Shown here in pieces: positions 1 through 7,976 of a DNA stretch of 64,000 nt (positions within the stretch are counted from its first letter, which is position 1; every line of letters starts with the position of its first letter). Position numbers and translations under genes: made by a program. Source of the stretch: Dasania sp. GY-MA-18 (lineage in GTDB: Bacteria; Pseudomonadota; Gammaproteobacteria; Pseudomonadales; Dasaniaceae); NCBI RefSeq assembly GCF_024734385.1, contig NZ_JANHAP010000001.1, forward strand, positions 469,814 to 533,813. Direction: 5' to 3'. Below the pieces are notes generated by a model. The model did no database searches. It had not been told where the DNA came from and saw only the letters and a program-made list of their open reading frames with translations.

Positions 1-54
1 GACACCTTCTGCGGTAAAACGGCAGAACTTACGACGACGGAAAAAACGTGCCAT
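1..54 (-). CDS. rpsR: 30S ribosomal protein S18, 5' end only
   Basis: The first 18 codons of ribosomal protein S18 are visible on the minus strand, running off the left edge. The translation begins MARFFRRRKFCRFTAEGV, which matches the highly conserved S18 N-terminus almost residue for residue. S18 binds the central domain of 16S rRNA together with S6, whose gene lies 46 bases upstream, so the two are almost certainly co-transcribed. A GAGGAG-type ribosome-binding sequence precedes the ATG. The rest of the gene, and probably rplI, is outside the window. Confidence 0.95.
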   Translation of the reverse strand, partial: MARFFRRRKFCRFTAEGV

Positions 55-100
55 GGTGTTACTCCTCAAATTCACAAATAAGCTGCTAGCAGCTAGTTAA

Positions 101-532
101 TTACTCTTCGCCAGCCTGCTCAGCTGATTCTTCAGAATCATCGCTATCGGCAGTTTCAGTAGCGGTTTCTTGAGTACGCTCTACGCGGCTGTTGCGACGC
201 TCGCGGCTCTCTTTTTCGGCTTTCATGATGGGCGACTCTTCAGTAACAGCAGCATCACAACGGATAACCATGTTACGCAACACAGCATCGTTATAACGGA
301 AAGCTGTTTCCAACTCGTCCATAGCGGTTTGAGAGGCTTCAACATTCATTAGAATGTAGTGAGCTTTGTGAATTTTGTTGATAGGGTAAGCCAACTGACG
401 ACGGCCCCAATCTTCAAAACGGTGGATTTTGCCACCATCAGATTCAATAGTTTGTGTATAGCGCTCAACCATGCTGGGCACTTGTTCACTTTGATCTGGG
501 TGTACCAGAAATACGATTTCGTAATGACGCAT
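101..532 (-). CDS. rpsF: 30S ribosomal protein S6
   Basis: Ribosomal protein S6, which pairs with S18 on the 30S platform. The first 95 or so residues have the S6 fold, with the typical start [15 protein letters not shown] and the segment [17 protein letters not shown] that touches S18 and rRNA. Length is 143 residues; the last 45 are a charged Glu/Asp/Ser-rich tail like the C-terminal extension seen in enteric S6, where RimK can add glutamates. Start is supported by an AAGGAG sequence just upstream. rpsR follows 46 bases downstream. The leader carries a hairpin that may mediate S6:S18 autoregulation (see separate entry). Confidence 0.95.
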   Translation of the reverse strand: MRHYEIVFLVHPDQSEQVPSMVERYTQTIESDGGKIHRFEDWGRRQLAYPINKIHKAHYILMNVEASQTAMDELETAFRYNDAVLRNMVIRCDAAVTEESPIMKAEKESRERRNSRVERTQETATETADSDDSEESAEQAGEE

Positions 533-544
533 ATTTGCTCCTTA

Positions 545-561
545 CGGGTTAAAGTCACCCG
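545..561 (-). promoter_or_regulatory. Hairpin in rpsF leader, candidate S6:S18 binding site
   Basis: On the minus strand CGGGT and ACCCG (557-561 and 545-549) form a 5-bp stem with a 7-base loop directly before the AAGGAG of rpsF. Many bacteria control rpsF-rpsR by binding of the S6:S18 complex to a structured leader with a conserved CCG in this position. Position and the CCGGGT sequence fit, but the full consensus was not checked, so this is a candidate only. Confidence 0.35.
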
Positions 562-637
562 GCAATCGCAGCCAGTATGACAAGGAGGATCGAACCGTTA
601 CCTGGCAAGCAAGCGAGCCGGATCGAAAGGAGGCGCG

Positions 638-666
638 ATTTTATGCAAAGAGGGGGGGATATGCAA
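638..666 (-). promoter_or_regulatory. Candidate sigma-70 promoter for rpsF-rpsR
   Basis: On the minus strand a weak -35 TTGCAT (661-666) is separated by 17 bases from a good -10 TAAAAT (638-643), about 105 bases before the rpsF start. The -35 overlaps the 3' arm of the long inverted repeat at 662-700. Confidence 0.35.
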
Positions 667-700
667 GCCCTTTGGCTGATATTCAGCCAAAGGGCTTGCA
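662..700 (-). repeat. Perfect 18-bp inverted repeat with 3-base loop
   Basis: Positions 662-679 and 683-700 are exact reverse complements (TGCAAGCCCTTTGGCTGA and its complement) around a TAT loop. Neither side is followed by a run of T, so it is not a classic intrinsic terminator. It lies between the FAD oxidoreductase and the rpsF promoter and may isolate the two units or act as a protein-binding palindrome. Strand is nominal. Confidence 0.6.
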
Positions 701-702
701 GC

Positions 703-909
703 TGTAAGTGGCAAGCTACAAGCGGCAAGCAGATCCGTGTTGAAACTAGGCCATTATTTCTTGCAGCTTGCCACTAGAGCTCTTCTACTAAAAAGCGAAA
801 AGCAGGTACAGGAGAACCTTTCCGCACAGGCCTCATAAACGGCAGGCAAGCAGACCAGCGCTTTACCCCCCCCTTATCACTTGCAGCTTGCAGCTTATCG
901 CTTGCCACT
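703..909. repeat. Cluster of CTTGCAGCTTGC-type heptamer repeats
   Basis: The region contains several copies and degenerate copies of a 7-base unit related to CTTGCAG/GCAAGCT: GGCAAGCTACAAGCGGCAAG at 709-728, CTTGCAGCTTGCCACTAGAG at 760-779 and CTTGCAGCTTGCAGCTTATC at 880-899. The same family recurs around 55370-55520 and 56190-56220, always between genes. No gene is seen here; short open frames in this stretch lack coding character. Confidence 0.6.
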
Positions 910-936
910 AAAATCCTAGAGCTCATCTAGGATTTT
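910..936 (-). terminator. Hairpin straddling the oxidoreductase stop codon
   Basis: AAAATCCTAGA (910-920) and TCTAGGATTTT (926-936) are perfect 11-bp arms around a 5-base loop. On the minus strand the 3' arm ends in TTTT. The hairpin includes the last codons and stop of the gene ending at 916, so it probably terminates that transcript while overlapping its coding end. Confidence 0.5.
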
Positions 937-2220
937 ATAGTACATCATCCCCAGTGCCATAGCCGGGCGGCGCAGCAGCTTACCGCCGGGCCAGCTCATA
1001 TGCTTAACCTTGGCGAAGGTATCAAAGCGCTCGGCATGGCCGGCTATCATCTCGGCGGTCACTCTGGCGGTCATATGGCTGGGAGCCACGCCGTGGCCAG
1101 AATAGGCCTGTATATAGAAGACGTTATCCGACAAGCGCCCCAGCTGCGTCAGGCGGTTGATGCCTATGCCCATCTGCCCGCTCCAGCCGTAATCTATGCG
1201 CAGATCGGCTAGCTCAGGAAACACCTTCAGCATTTTTTTACGCAGTGTACCCACCACATCATTGGGCTCTAGGCCCGTGTAATTCGACAGGCCACCAAAC
1301 AACATGCGCTTGTCGGCGGTGAGGCGGAAGTAATCCAACGCCGTGCGGGGATCACACACGGCAATATCGGCGGGCAGGGTTTGCTTTATCTGGGCCTCGC
1401 TTAAGGGCTCGGTAGCTATTACACAACTGGTAGAGGGCAGCACCTTACAGGCCAGCTTGGGCTCTAAATCCCCCATATAGGCGTTACCGCAGGTCACCAC
1501 ATATTTGGCCTTAACCACGCCTTGATCGGTATGCACCTCGGGCCGCGGGCCGTGCACTATATTACGCACCCGCGATTGCTCAAAGATCTGTACACCTAAG
1601 CTCTCGGCTGCCCTGGCCTCACCCAAACACAAATTCAGCGAATGCACATGGCCGTAGCCATTATGGTTAATCAGGCCGCCTATATAGTTATCGGAGTTCA
1701 CATAAGCTTTAATACCCTGACTATCGAACAACTCCAGCTTGTGGGGGTAGCCATTTTTTTCCTGATACTCGCGCCATTGCTCAAACTCACGCATATGGCG
1801 GGGCTTAATCGCAACGCTGCCATAGCCCCACTTAAGATCGCACTGTATATCGTATTTGGCGACACGTTCGCGAATAATTTCGCAACACTCCACCCCCATA
1901 TCAAAGATACGGCGTATACCTTCTTTGCCTATCCATTTTTCAAAGCGGTGGTGATCGTGACCTATGCCTCCAATAATTTGCCCACCATTGCGGCCCGAGG
2001 CTCCCCAGCTAATGCGATTAGCTTCGACTAAGACCACCTTATAGCCGCGCTCGGCTAATTCCAGCGCCGTATTCACGCCAGTAAAACCGCCGCCTATGAT
2101 GGCCACATCGGCTTGTACCTCCCCCTGTAATTGCGGGTAATCGGTTTGCCAATTGGCGGTGGCGGCATAATAGGAGCCGGTGTGCTCGCTGGTTTCTTGA
2201 CTAGGTTTCAACCAAAACAT
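916..2220 (-). CDS. FAD-dependent oxidoreductase, PuuB/OrdL (gamma-glutamylputrescine oxidase) type
   Basis: A 434-residue DAO-family flavoenzyme. The dinucleotide-binding motif AIIGGGFTGVNTALELAERG is at about residue 40-59, followed by the acidic strand-end VVLVEA and GASGRNGGQ, typical of this family. The start GSYYAATANW resembles the N-terminus of gamma-glutamylputrescine oxidase PuuB/OrdL, which oxidises gamma-glutamylputrescine in putrescine breakdown using O2. No other puu gene is nearby, so substrate is uncertain; sarcosine- or amino-acid-oxidising relatives share the fold. It appears to be a single-gene unit, bounded by a stop-codon hairpin downstream and about 180 bases of non-coding DNA upstream. 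Confidence 0.8.
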   Translation of the reverse strand: MFWLKPSQETSEHTGSYYAATANWQTDYPQLQGEVQADVAIIGGGFTGVNTALELAERGYKVVLVEANRISWGASGRNGGQIIGGIGHDHHRFEKWIGKEGIRRIFDMGVECCEIIRERVAKYDIQCDLKWGYGSVAIKPRHMREFEQWREYQEKNGYPHKLELFDSQGIKAYVNSDNYIGGLINHNGYGHVHSLNLCLGEARAAESLGVQIFEQSRVRNIVHGPRPEVHTDQGVVKAKYVVTCGNAYMGDLEPKLACKVLPSTSCVIATEPLSEAQIKQTLPADIAVCDPRTALDYFRLTADKRMLFGGLSNYTGLEPNDVVGTLRKKMLKVFPELADLRIDYGWSGQMGIGINRLTQLGRLSDNVFYIQAYSGHGVAPSHMTARVTAEMIAGHAERFDTFAKVKHMSWPGGKLLRRPAMALGMMYYKILDEL

Positions 2221-2401
2221 AGAACTTTCCCACTATTAGACAGCCGCACTGCAAGAGTCACTTAAGATTAAAATTAACAGGACAGCTATAAACTATATAA
2301 ACAATCACCCGTACCGCAACACACTGTCGCAGGCACAAGCATCATAGAGCGCGCTAAACGCAACGCTTAAACATTAGAGGGAGGTTGCGGGGTCTTCGTC
2401 T

Positions 2402-2533
2402 TCACCGCGAAAGTAGTCCTGCCAGGCTGCAGCCGTACATACCCAGTGCGACCAGGTAATAAAGGTAGGCTTGCCAGCGCTGGAGATCGTGTTCATATAC
2501 ACAAAGCCAATACAGGAATGAATGAGCGTTCAT
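2402..2533 (-). CDS. Possible 43-residue hydrophobic peptide
   Basis: A short open frame starting MNAHSFLYWLCVYEHDLQRW and ending in a hydrophobic stretch rich in Leu, Tyr and Gly (residues 22-42), which could be one membrane segment. The ATG has a GGAGG nine bases upstream, ideal spacing, but that GGAGG lies inside the 3' arm (minus-strand sense) of the perfect hairpin at 2542-2571. It begins 126 bases after the rlmB stop. No family is recognised. An overlapping frame at 2374-2496 encodes 40 residues with no ribosome-binding site and looks less likely. Translation is unproven. Confidence 0.35.
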   Translation of the reverse strand: MNAHSFLYWLCVYEHDLQRWQAYLYYLVALGMYGCSLAGLLSR

Positions 2534-2541
2534 TAAAACGC

Positions 2542-2571
2542 GCCTCCCCCATTGTTGTCAATGGGGGAGGC
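2542..2571 (-). promoter_or_regulatory. 13-bp perfect hairpin overlapping a ribosome-binding site
   Basis: GCCTCCCCCATTG (2542-2554) and its exact complement (2559-2571) flank a four-base TTGT loop. On the minus strand the distal arm carries GGGGGAGG, the likely Shine-Dalgarno of the small frame starting at 2533, and is followed by CGCGTTTTA. It could sequester that site, or serve as the rlmB terminator with a weak T tract. Confidence 0.5.
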
Positions 2572-2590
2572 GGGGCATAATGCTATACGC

Positions 2591-2663
2591 ACTCCGGAGG
2601 CCGGAGTCTATCTTTTTCTAGCGACTAGCGACTTTCCACTAGAGACTTTCCACTAGAGACTAG
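2591..2663. repeat. REP-like hairpin and tandem 14-mers
   Basis: ACTCCGG-AGG-CCGGAGT (2591-2607) is a short palindrome resembling the one at 55411-55430. It is followed by two exact 14-base repeats GACTTTCCACTAGA (2630-2643, 2644-2657) plus a partial third. Related CTAGTCGCTAG/GTCTCTAG words occur at about 48925-48955 before rsuA. All are intergenic; this cluster ends at the rlmB stop. Confidence 0.55.
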
Positions 2664-3406
2664 GAGGCTGGCCGCCTTTGGCGGCCGATCTCAAACAAAC
2701 ACACCCCCGTAGCCACCGACACATTCAAACTGCTGACACTGCCCGCCATGGGCAGCTTGATTAGATAGTCGCAGTGCTCACGGGTGAGGCGGCGCATGCC
2801 CTTACCCTCAGCCCCCATAATTAACGCTATGGGGCCGGACATATCAACGTCGTAAATTTCCTGCTCGGCCTCACCGGCGGTGCCGTATATCCATATGCCG
2901 CGCTGCTGTAAGTCGCGCAGGGTACGCGCCAAGTTAGTGATTTGCACAAAGGGCATAACCTCGGCAGCACCACAGGCCACCTTGCGGGCGGTGGCGTTTA
3001 AACCGGCGGCATTGTCTTTGGGGACGATAACCGCATCCACGCCAGCGGCATCGGCGGTACGCAGGCAGGCGCCCAAATTGTGGGGGTCGGTCACACCATC
3101 CAAAATCAATAATAAAGGCGGGTGATCCAGCTCATCTAACAACAGCTCTAAGTCGCGCTCGCGCAACAACTGGCTGCCCTGAGATTGCGCCACCACACCT
3201 TGGTGCTGGCCCTTGACCATATCGTCTAAATCTTTTCTATCCAGATACTCACAGGCTATCTCGGCTTGCTCGGCGCTAGCCAATAAAGCCTCCATGCGAG
3301 CGTCTTTGCGGCCGCGCTGAATATACAGTTTCTCTACTCGCTCAGGCTGGCGTTCCAGTAAAGAGGCGACGGCATGTATGCCAAAAATCAAAGTGGTATT
3401 GCTCAC
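2660..3406 (-). CDS. rlmB: 23S rRNA (guanosine-2'-O)-methyltransferase RlmB
   Basis: SpoU-family (SPOUT) methyltransferase of 248 residues that methylates the ribose of G2251 in the 23S P loop. The N-terminal substrate-binding part starts with TLIFGIHAVASLLERQPERV. The C-terminal trefoil-knot domain shows the three family motifs: DPHNLGACLRTADAAG (about 107-122), IMGAEGKGMRRLT (about 197-209) and SSLNVSVATGVCLFE (about 224-238). Length is normal. In related genomes rlmB lies just upstream of rpsF; here the oxidoreductase and repeats separate them. A short region with tandem 14-mers follows the stop. Confidence 0.95.
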   Translation of the reverse strand: MSNTTLIFGIHAVASLLERQPERVEKLYIQRGRKDARMEALLASAEQAEIACEYLDRKDLDDMVKGQHQGVVAQSQGSQLLRERDLELLLDELDHPPLLLILDGVTDPHNLGACLRTADAAGVDAVIVPKDNAAGLNATARKVACGAAEVMPFVQITNLARTLRDLQQRGIWIYGTAGEAEQEIYDVDMSGPIALIMGAEGKGMRRLTREHCDYLIKLPMAGSVSSLNVSVATGVCLFEIGRQRRPAS

Positions 3407-3846
3407 GGTATGGGGCTGCCTGTGGGTAAGGGGTTAATGGATCAGTGGCGGGATTTTACATGGTTTTGAGGGGGAATGCGCTGGGGTGGTTTTTTAAAAA
3501 AGAGCTGCGCGACCCTGTGCTTATCTAAGACCTCATAGCAACACTCCAGATAAAACGCACAACCCGTCTCATCAAAAAAGCATGCATGCCGTTTTACCCA
3601 GCTGTATAGCCTTGCTTGGTAAACACCAGCTCTTGCAAAAGTAGCAAACTGATCAGGAGCCTTGGCTAGAATACCACCATAAGCAATACCCTATTAAGGC
3701 AATAACCGCTACGTCAGTAGCTTTGTAAAAATTTAGTTATCTGGAAAAACATCTAAAAGAAAAACTTGTGAACTAAATTTGACCTAGCAGAAAGCTTTAT
3801 AAAAAGCTGATAACTACCAGGTCAAACCTGAATTGCTGCGCCTTAT
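3407..3846. other. 440-base intergenic region without a supported gene
   Basis: Between rlmB and the lipoprotein gene. On the minus strand an 82-codon open stretch (3442-3690) looks protein-like but has no ATG, GTG or TTG start and follows in-frame stops, so it may be a decayed gene end. The rest is AT-rich with no recognised promoter, RNA or repeat. Confidence 0.5.
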
Positions 3847-5532
3847 TTACTGGGAAACAGCACGTTTGGATGTTCCCCCTCCGCTGCTGCACACACACTC
3901 GTATTGGAAAGCTTTACGGGTATAGCGATGCTTTCCTCCACCTAGCTTTTGAATATCGGGGGTAGGGCCGAACACATAATTTGGCGCGCCCGTTGCCGCA
4001 GACCCAACCGCTGCCGGCACATCACCTGATTTGCATTTGTAGGCCACGTCATCTCTGGGCATGCCATTACCCCAATCAAATTCGGCGGTGAATTCAGGGG
4101 CTGTGTACGGGCCACCGCAAACTGGTACCGGCTTCAGGTAATTCATACTCACGTCCCCACTCTTGCCGCCTGCAGCAGCGCTCGTCGATACGCTTTGGCC
4201 TCTTGCCGTCGAAGCTTCAATACCTGCCAGGCGTTTTTCAATGACGGCAATATCCGCATTAATTTTGGCCATTTTCTGGGCATTATCGATGGCGTATAGC
4301 GTACGCTGAGTATCCGCCACACTCTTCTCAATAATCTGATCTGCGACAGTGCTGCTGCCAACTGCTTGCTGTATGTGTTGAGCAAAGCTGTACATGTTTT
4401 GCCTGTCTCGATTATCCGCCGCGGCCTTTTCACTACGCCCAAAACGATCGCGAATACGCTTCATACGGTTAATCTCATTGGCATACTGCCGCTCAAGTGA
4501 GGCCACGCTAGCCACGCCTTTCATTTTTTCACCGATCACATCATCGGCCTGAGAGGAATGCTCACCAAATAGCTTGGCTAACTGCTTACGCTGCTTCCTA
4601 TAAGGTGGGCAAAGTTTGTCTTTCTCCCTGTCTAACGCATCCAGCAGCTGTCTTTGATAGTCCTCACAAGCCGGTGAGGGATGTTGATCGCCGTAAACCG
4701 AAACGATGCAAGTAAACTCACTGGCTTGGCTGTACATCCGCCCCGATGTGAAACAAGGTGCCGCCGTTTCCCTTAGACTGGCCACCGCAGCCTTCAAATC
4801 AGCGTCATTATCAAAGTACTGCCTGATGGCATCTCTCTTTTCAACATAAATCGCCCGCCCCCGTTTATACTTGTAGTATGCCTCCAAGGTATCGAAGAAT
4901 AAGACCTCTTCAAGAAATCCCGCTATACCGTATTTTTGTCTTAACTTGGCATGTTTAATAATACTTTCAAAAGTTGAACGGTCGGCCCCATAACGAACCA
5001 ACAACTCAGCACGTTTAACATAAGGGTCTGTATTGGTTTTCATACCCTTTTTGTAATAGTTAGAATATTTATCCCATGCAGTATCACGCAAGACAGAGCT
5101 GCCTAATGTATCGACAGCATTCGGGTCAGCACCGGCTTGCAACATGGCCTCAATCATCTGTAGATCGTGGGTATCATCATAAGGCAATGCATAACCGCCA
5201 ATTTCTGCTCTCAGGGGACGCAGCACGGCCAATGTTAAAATAGGTTCGTATATTATTTGATTTGAAGCCACCGATGGCACCATGGCGTTAACATCTGCAC
5301 CCTTTGCAATCAGCTCTGGCACACGCTCAGGCGTATGCATAATAGCGGCAGCCAAGGGCGTGAGCCCTAGTGGCGATTGCCGATTAATGTCACCAACGCC
5401 TGATAACAACACACGGCTTTCAGCGGTATGCGTCTCTTTATTTTTTTGGTAATCAAAACCAGAACAGCCGACAACCATTAAAACCAGCAGAATTAAACCA
5501 AATAACTGAGTAAGTTGGCGCTTTATTTCCAT
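3847..5532 (-). CDS. Putative lipoprotein with ankyrin-type repeats and Cys-rich C-terminus
   Basis: About 561 residues from the preferred ATG at 5532, which follows GAGAGAAACGAT and gives a clear lipoprotein signal, MEIKRQLTQLF then LVLMVVGC with the lipobox Cys near residue 23. A longer frame reaches 5682 but would put a second hydrophobic stretch before the lipobox and has no ribosome-binding site. Residues about 50-150 contain two ankyrin-like units, with LTPLAAAI...LIAKGADVNAM and MIEAMLQAGADPNAVD. The middle is charged and probably coiled coil; the end has paired cysteines (VCGGPY, YECVCSSGGG). Function is unknown. An envelope-anchored protein-interaction role is inferred. It is a single gene, about 190 bases downstream of the 73-residue gene. 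Confidence 0.7.
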   Translation of the reverse strand: MEIKRQLTQLFGLILLVLMVVGCSGFDYQKNKETHTAESRVLLSGVGDINRQSPLGLTPLAAAIMHTPERVPELIAKGADVNAMVPSVASNQIIYEPILTLAVLRPLRAEIGGYALPYDDTHDLQMIEAMLQAGADPNAVDTLGSSVLRDTAWDKYSNYYKKGMKTNTDPYVKRAELLVRYGADRSTFESIIKHAKLRQKYGIAGFLEEVLFFDTLEAYYKYKRGRAIYVEKRDAIRQYFDNDADLKAAVASLRETAAPCFTSGRMYSQASEFTCIVSVYGDQHPSPACEDYQRQLLDALDREKDKLCPPYRKQRKQLAKLFGEHSSQADDVIGEKMKGVASVASLERQYANEINRMKRIRDRFGRSEKAAADNRDRQNMYSFAQHIQQAVGSSTVADQIIEKSVADTQRTLYAIDNAQKMAKINADIAVIEKRLAGIEASTARGQSVSTSAAAGGKSGDVSMNYLKPVPVCGGPYTAPEFTAEFDWGNGMPRDDVAYKCKSGDVPAAVGSAATGAPNYVFGPTPDIQKLGGGKHRYTRKAFQYECVCSSGGGTSKRAVSQ

Positions 5533-5725
5533 ATCGTTTCTCTCATCAATTAAGCTGCCCACAGACGACAAATAAAAAAAAACGATGATTATAACTAACA
5601 CTATTAAAAGAAACCAAGTACAGGAATCGCAACATTTTTTAACCCGTCTGAGCTCTGCTAGACTCCTTCCAGCCAACGCCATTCAAAGAAAAGGATTTGA
5701 AAAAAAGCGATAAGCACCCAAAATC

Positions 5726-5947
5726 CTAATACGAAGACCTAGGCGTAATCTCCGGATTAATCTCACCATAAACCTCGTCAGGGTCCACATCATTAAGCAA
5801 CAACACTTCCCTAACAGCCTCTATATGCTCCAGCACGGTTTGATAGCGCTCGCCGTATTCGTATTGGTTAACTTCTATAGCCTTGGGCATATAGCTAAAC
5901 GCAATTTTTAATGCTTGCAAAGCAGCGGCATCCAATGGTTGGCTCAT
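5726..5947 (-). CDS. Conserved-looking hypothetical protein, 73 residues
   Basis: Small acidic soluble protein starting MSQPLDAAALQALKIAFSYM; predicted mostly helical with no membrane segment. A strong AAAGGAG ribosome-binding site precedes the ATG. It lies 21 bases downstream of the NIF3 gene on the same strand, so they probably form one operon. I do not recognise a family. The good ribosome-binding site and tight spacing make it a likely real gene. Confidence 0.65.
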   Translation of the reverse strand: MSQPLDAAALQALKIAFSYMPKAIEVNQYEYGERYQTVLEHIEAVREVLLLNDVDPDEVYGEINPEITPRSSY

Positions 5948-5968
5948 TGCAAAACTCCTTTAACAGCC

Positions 5969-6745
5969 TTATACGGGGTTATCTATATCCACAAAGTGAT
6001 GTGTTAAACCCAACTCATTGGCCAGCCACTCACCCAAGGCTTTAACACCGTAGCGCTCGGTAGCGTGATGTCCAGCTGCCATATAGTGTATGCCCAACTC
6101 CCTAGCGCTGTGCACGGTGGGCTCTGAGATTTCGCCGGATAAAAATAAATCGGCCCCAGCCGCCACAGCCTGCTCTATATAGCCTTGTGCCGCACCGGTA
6201 CACCAGGCCACCCGGCTAATGGTGGCATCAGCCGCGCCAATTAATAGTGGCTCGCGCTTAAGCACGGTTTTTACTCGCTGGCTAAAATCGGCTGCACTCA
6301 TAGGAGGATTAAGACTACCCACATTACCAACCGGCCGCGCCTCACCGGGTTGCAAGCCACCTTCTACGCTAAGGCCTAATAGCTCAGCCAACTGAGCGTT
6401 GTTGCCCAATACCGGATGGGCATCCAGCGGCAGATGGTAGGCCAGCAGGTTGATATCATTATCCATTAGGGTTTTGATGCGCTGGTATTTCATGCCGGTA
6501 AGGCGAGCGTCTTCCCCCTTCCAAAAATAGCCGTGGTGCACTAATAACGCGTCAGCCTTGAGCTTTACCGCCTCATCTATTAAGGCTTGTGAGGCTGTTA
6601 CCCCCGTCACCAGGGTTTTGATGGTATTAGCGCCCTGCACCTGCAGGCCATTGGGGCAGTAATCGCTAAATTGCTCAGGCATTAACTGCCCTTCTATAGC
6701 ATCGACTAACTGTTTGATTGTTATTGCGTTTTTGGCCTGACTCAT
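5969..6745 (-). CDS. NIF3-like dinuclear metal centre protein (YbgI family)
   Basis: A 258-residue member of the NIF3/YbgI (GTP cyclohydrolase I type 2-like) family, which forms hexameric rings with a two-metal site; the physiological reaction is unsettled. Metal-ligand motifs are visible: LLVHHGYFWKGED (His pair), AYHLPLDAHP and the C-terminal MAAGHHATERYGVKAL. The N-terminal CPNGLQVQG is also typical. Length matches the family. The gene diverges from degS/algW, as in Pseudomonas where the NIF3 gene is next to algW. Confidence 0.9.
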   Translation of the reverse strand: MSQAKNAITIKQLVDAIEGQLMPEQFSDYCPNGLQVQGANTIKTLVTGVTASQALIDEAVKLKADALLVHHGYFWKGEDARLTGMKYQRIKTLMDNDINLLAYHLPLDAHPVLGNNAQLAELLGLSVEGGLQPGEARPVGNVGSLNPPMSAADFSQRVKTVLKREPLLIGAADATISRVAWCTGAAQGYIEQAVAAGADLFLSGEISEPTVHSARELGIHYMAAGHHATERYGVKALGEWLANELGLTHHFVDIDNPV

Positions 6746-6864
6746 TACACCCTCTTTGCGCTATTTCTCATTGTGCGGATACTGATAATAAAAAATTCAT
6801 GCTAGGCTAACAGCCCATTGAATACCAGTGCTAACTCTGCGGCATAGTAAGCGATACCCAATAC

Positions 6865-7965
6865 ATGAATAAACTCATACGATTTTTAAGCTGGCCTGTA
6901 CTTTGTGGCGTGTTAGCCGCCGTGATTATTTTGCAGTACCTCAACAATGGCAACAGTCAGCACTCAGCCCCCGCCAACATTGGCCCCAATAGTTATGCGC
7001 AGTCTGTACAAAATGCCGCCCCGGCGGTGGTGAATATTTACACTAAAAAAACCGTAAAACAAAAACTGCCACCACTGTTTAACGACCCCTTTTTTAGGCA
7101 CTTTTTAGAGCGCAATAACATACGCCAAAAAGAGCGCGTGCAACAAAGCCTGGGCTCTGGCGTAATTATGAATGAGCAGGGCTTTATTTTAACCAATCAC
7201 CACGTTATTAACGGTGCTGAGGAAATCCTAATACTGCTACACGATGGCCGCGAAGCCTTGGCCAATATTGTGGGCAGCGACCCCGACACCGACTTAGCGG
7301 TATTAAAAATCGAGCTGGATGACCTGGCCTTTATCCAATTGGGTGACCCAGCACAGGCACAGGTAGGCGACGTAGTACTGGCCATAGGCAACCCCTACGG
7401 CTTTGGCCAAACCGTTACCCAGGGCATAATCAGCGCCACCGGCCGCTATGGTTTGCAGCTCAATACCTATGAAAACTATATACAAACCGATGCAGCTATT
7501 AACCCCGGCAACTCTGGCGGCGCACTGGTGGACGCCCAAGGCAAATTGCTGGGCATTAACTCCGCCATTTACAGCCGCACCGGCGGCTCGCAAGGTATAG
7601 GCTTGGCCATACCTATAGATTTAGCCCTGCGCATAGCCGAAGATTTAATCCAATACGGTAAAGCCATACGTGGCTGGCTAGGGGTAGAGGTGCAGCCACT
7701 CACGGCCATGGCCGCACAAAATTACAACCTCAGCCCCGGCAATGGTGTGGTAGTGACTGCTGTGGCCGATACCGGCCCCGCCGCACAGGCCATGATAAAA
7801 CCTGGCGACATTATTGTAGCGATTAACAACAAGCCCATAGGCGACGGCAATATAGGTATGAACCTGATTGCCGCCACCCGCCCTGGCGAGCAAGTCAGCA
7901 TAGAGCTGGTGCGCAACCGCAACCACTTTAACGTCACAGCCATAATCGGCAGCCGCCCCGAGTAA
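6865..7965 (+). CDS. degS: Periplasmic serine protease DegS/AlgW
   Basis: HtrA-type protease of 366 residues anchored in the inner membrane by one N-terminal segment (residues about 8-26). It senses misfolded outer-membrane proteins through its PDZ domain and makes the first cut in the anti-sigma factor RseA/MucA, releasing sigma E/AlgU. The chymotrypsin-fold triad is visible: His113 in ILTNHHVI, Asp143 in DTDLAVLK and Ser217 in NPGNSGGALVD. One PDZ domain follows (about 265-355, GWLGVEVQ, PAAQAMIKPGDIIVAINN); a single PDZ distinguishes DegS/AlgW from DegP. It is divergent from the NIF3 gene and sits 11 bases before the Mpo1-like gene. Confidence 0.92.
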   Translation: MNKLIRFLSWPVLCGVLAAVIILQYLNNGNSQHSAPANIGPNSYAQSVQNAAPAVVNIYTKKTVKQKLPPLFNDPFFRHFLERNNIRQKERVQQSLGSGVIMNEQGFILTNHHVINGAEEILILLHDGREALANIVGSDPDTDLAVLKIELDDLAFIQLGDPAQAQVGDVVLAIGNPYGFGQTVTQGIISATGRYGLQLNTYENYIQTDAAINPGNSGGALVDAQGKLLGINSAIYSRTGGSQGIGLAIPIDLALRIAEDLIQYGKAIRGWLGVEVQPLTAMAAQNYNLSPGNGVVVTAVADTGPAAQAMIKPGDIIVAINNKPIGDGNIGMNLIAATRPGEQVSIELVRNRNHFNVTAIIGSRPE

Positions 7966-7976
7966 GGCAGCAGCTT

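Noticed and set aside
577..777. Plus-strand open frame of 66 codons upstream of rpsF
   Set aside because: It covers the rpsF leader, the 18-bp palindrome and heptamer repeats. It has no ribosome-binding site and no protein-like composition.
2374..2496. 40-codon frame on the minus strand (MNTISSAGKPTFITW...)
   Set aside because: It overlaps the better-supported 43-codon frame and has no ribosome-binding site.
3442..3690. 82-codon open stretch on the minus strand
   Set aside because: It has no ATG, GTG or TTG start, and stops lie directly upstream. At most it is the end of a decayed gene.
5533..5682. N-terminal extension of the lipoprotein gene
   Set aside because: It lacks a ribosome-binding site and would place a second hydrophobic segment ahead of a good lipobox signal. 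The internal ATG at 5532 is preferred.
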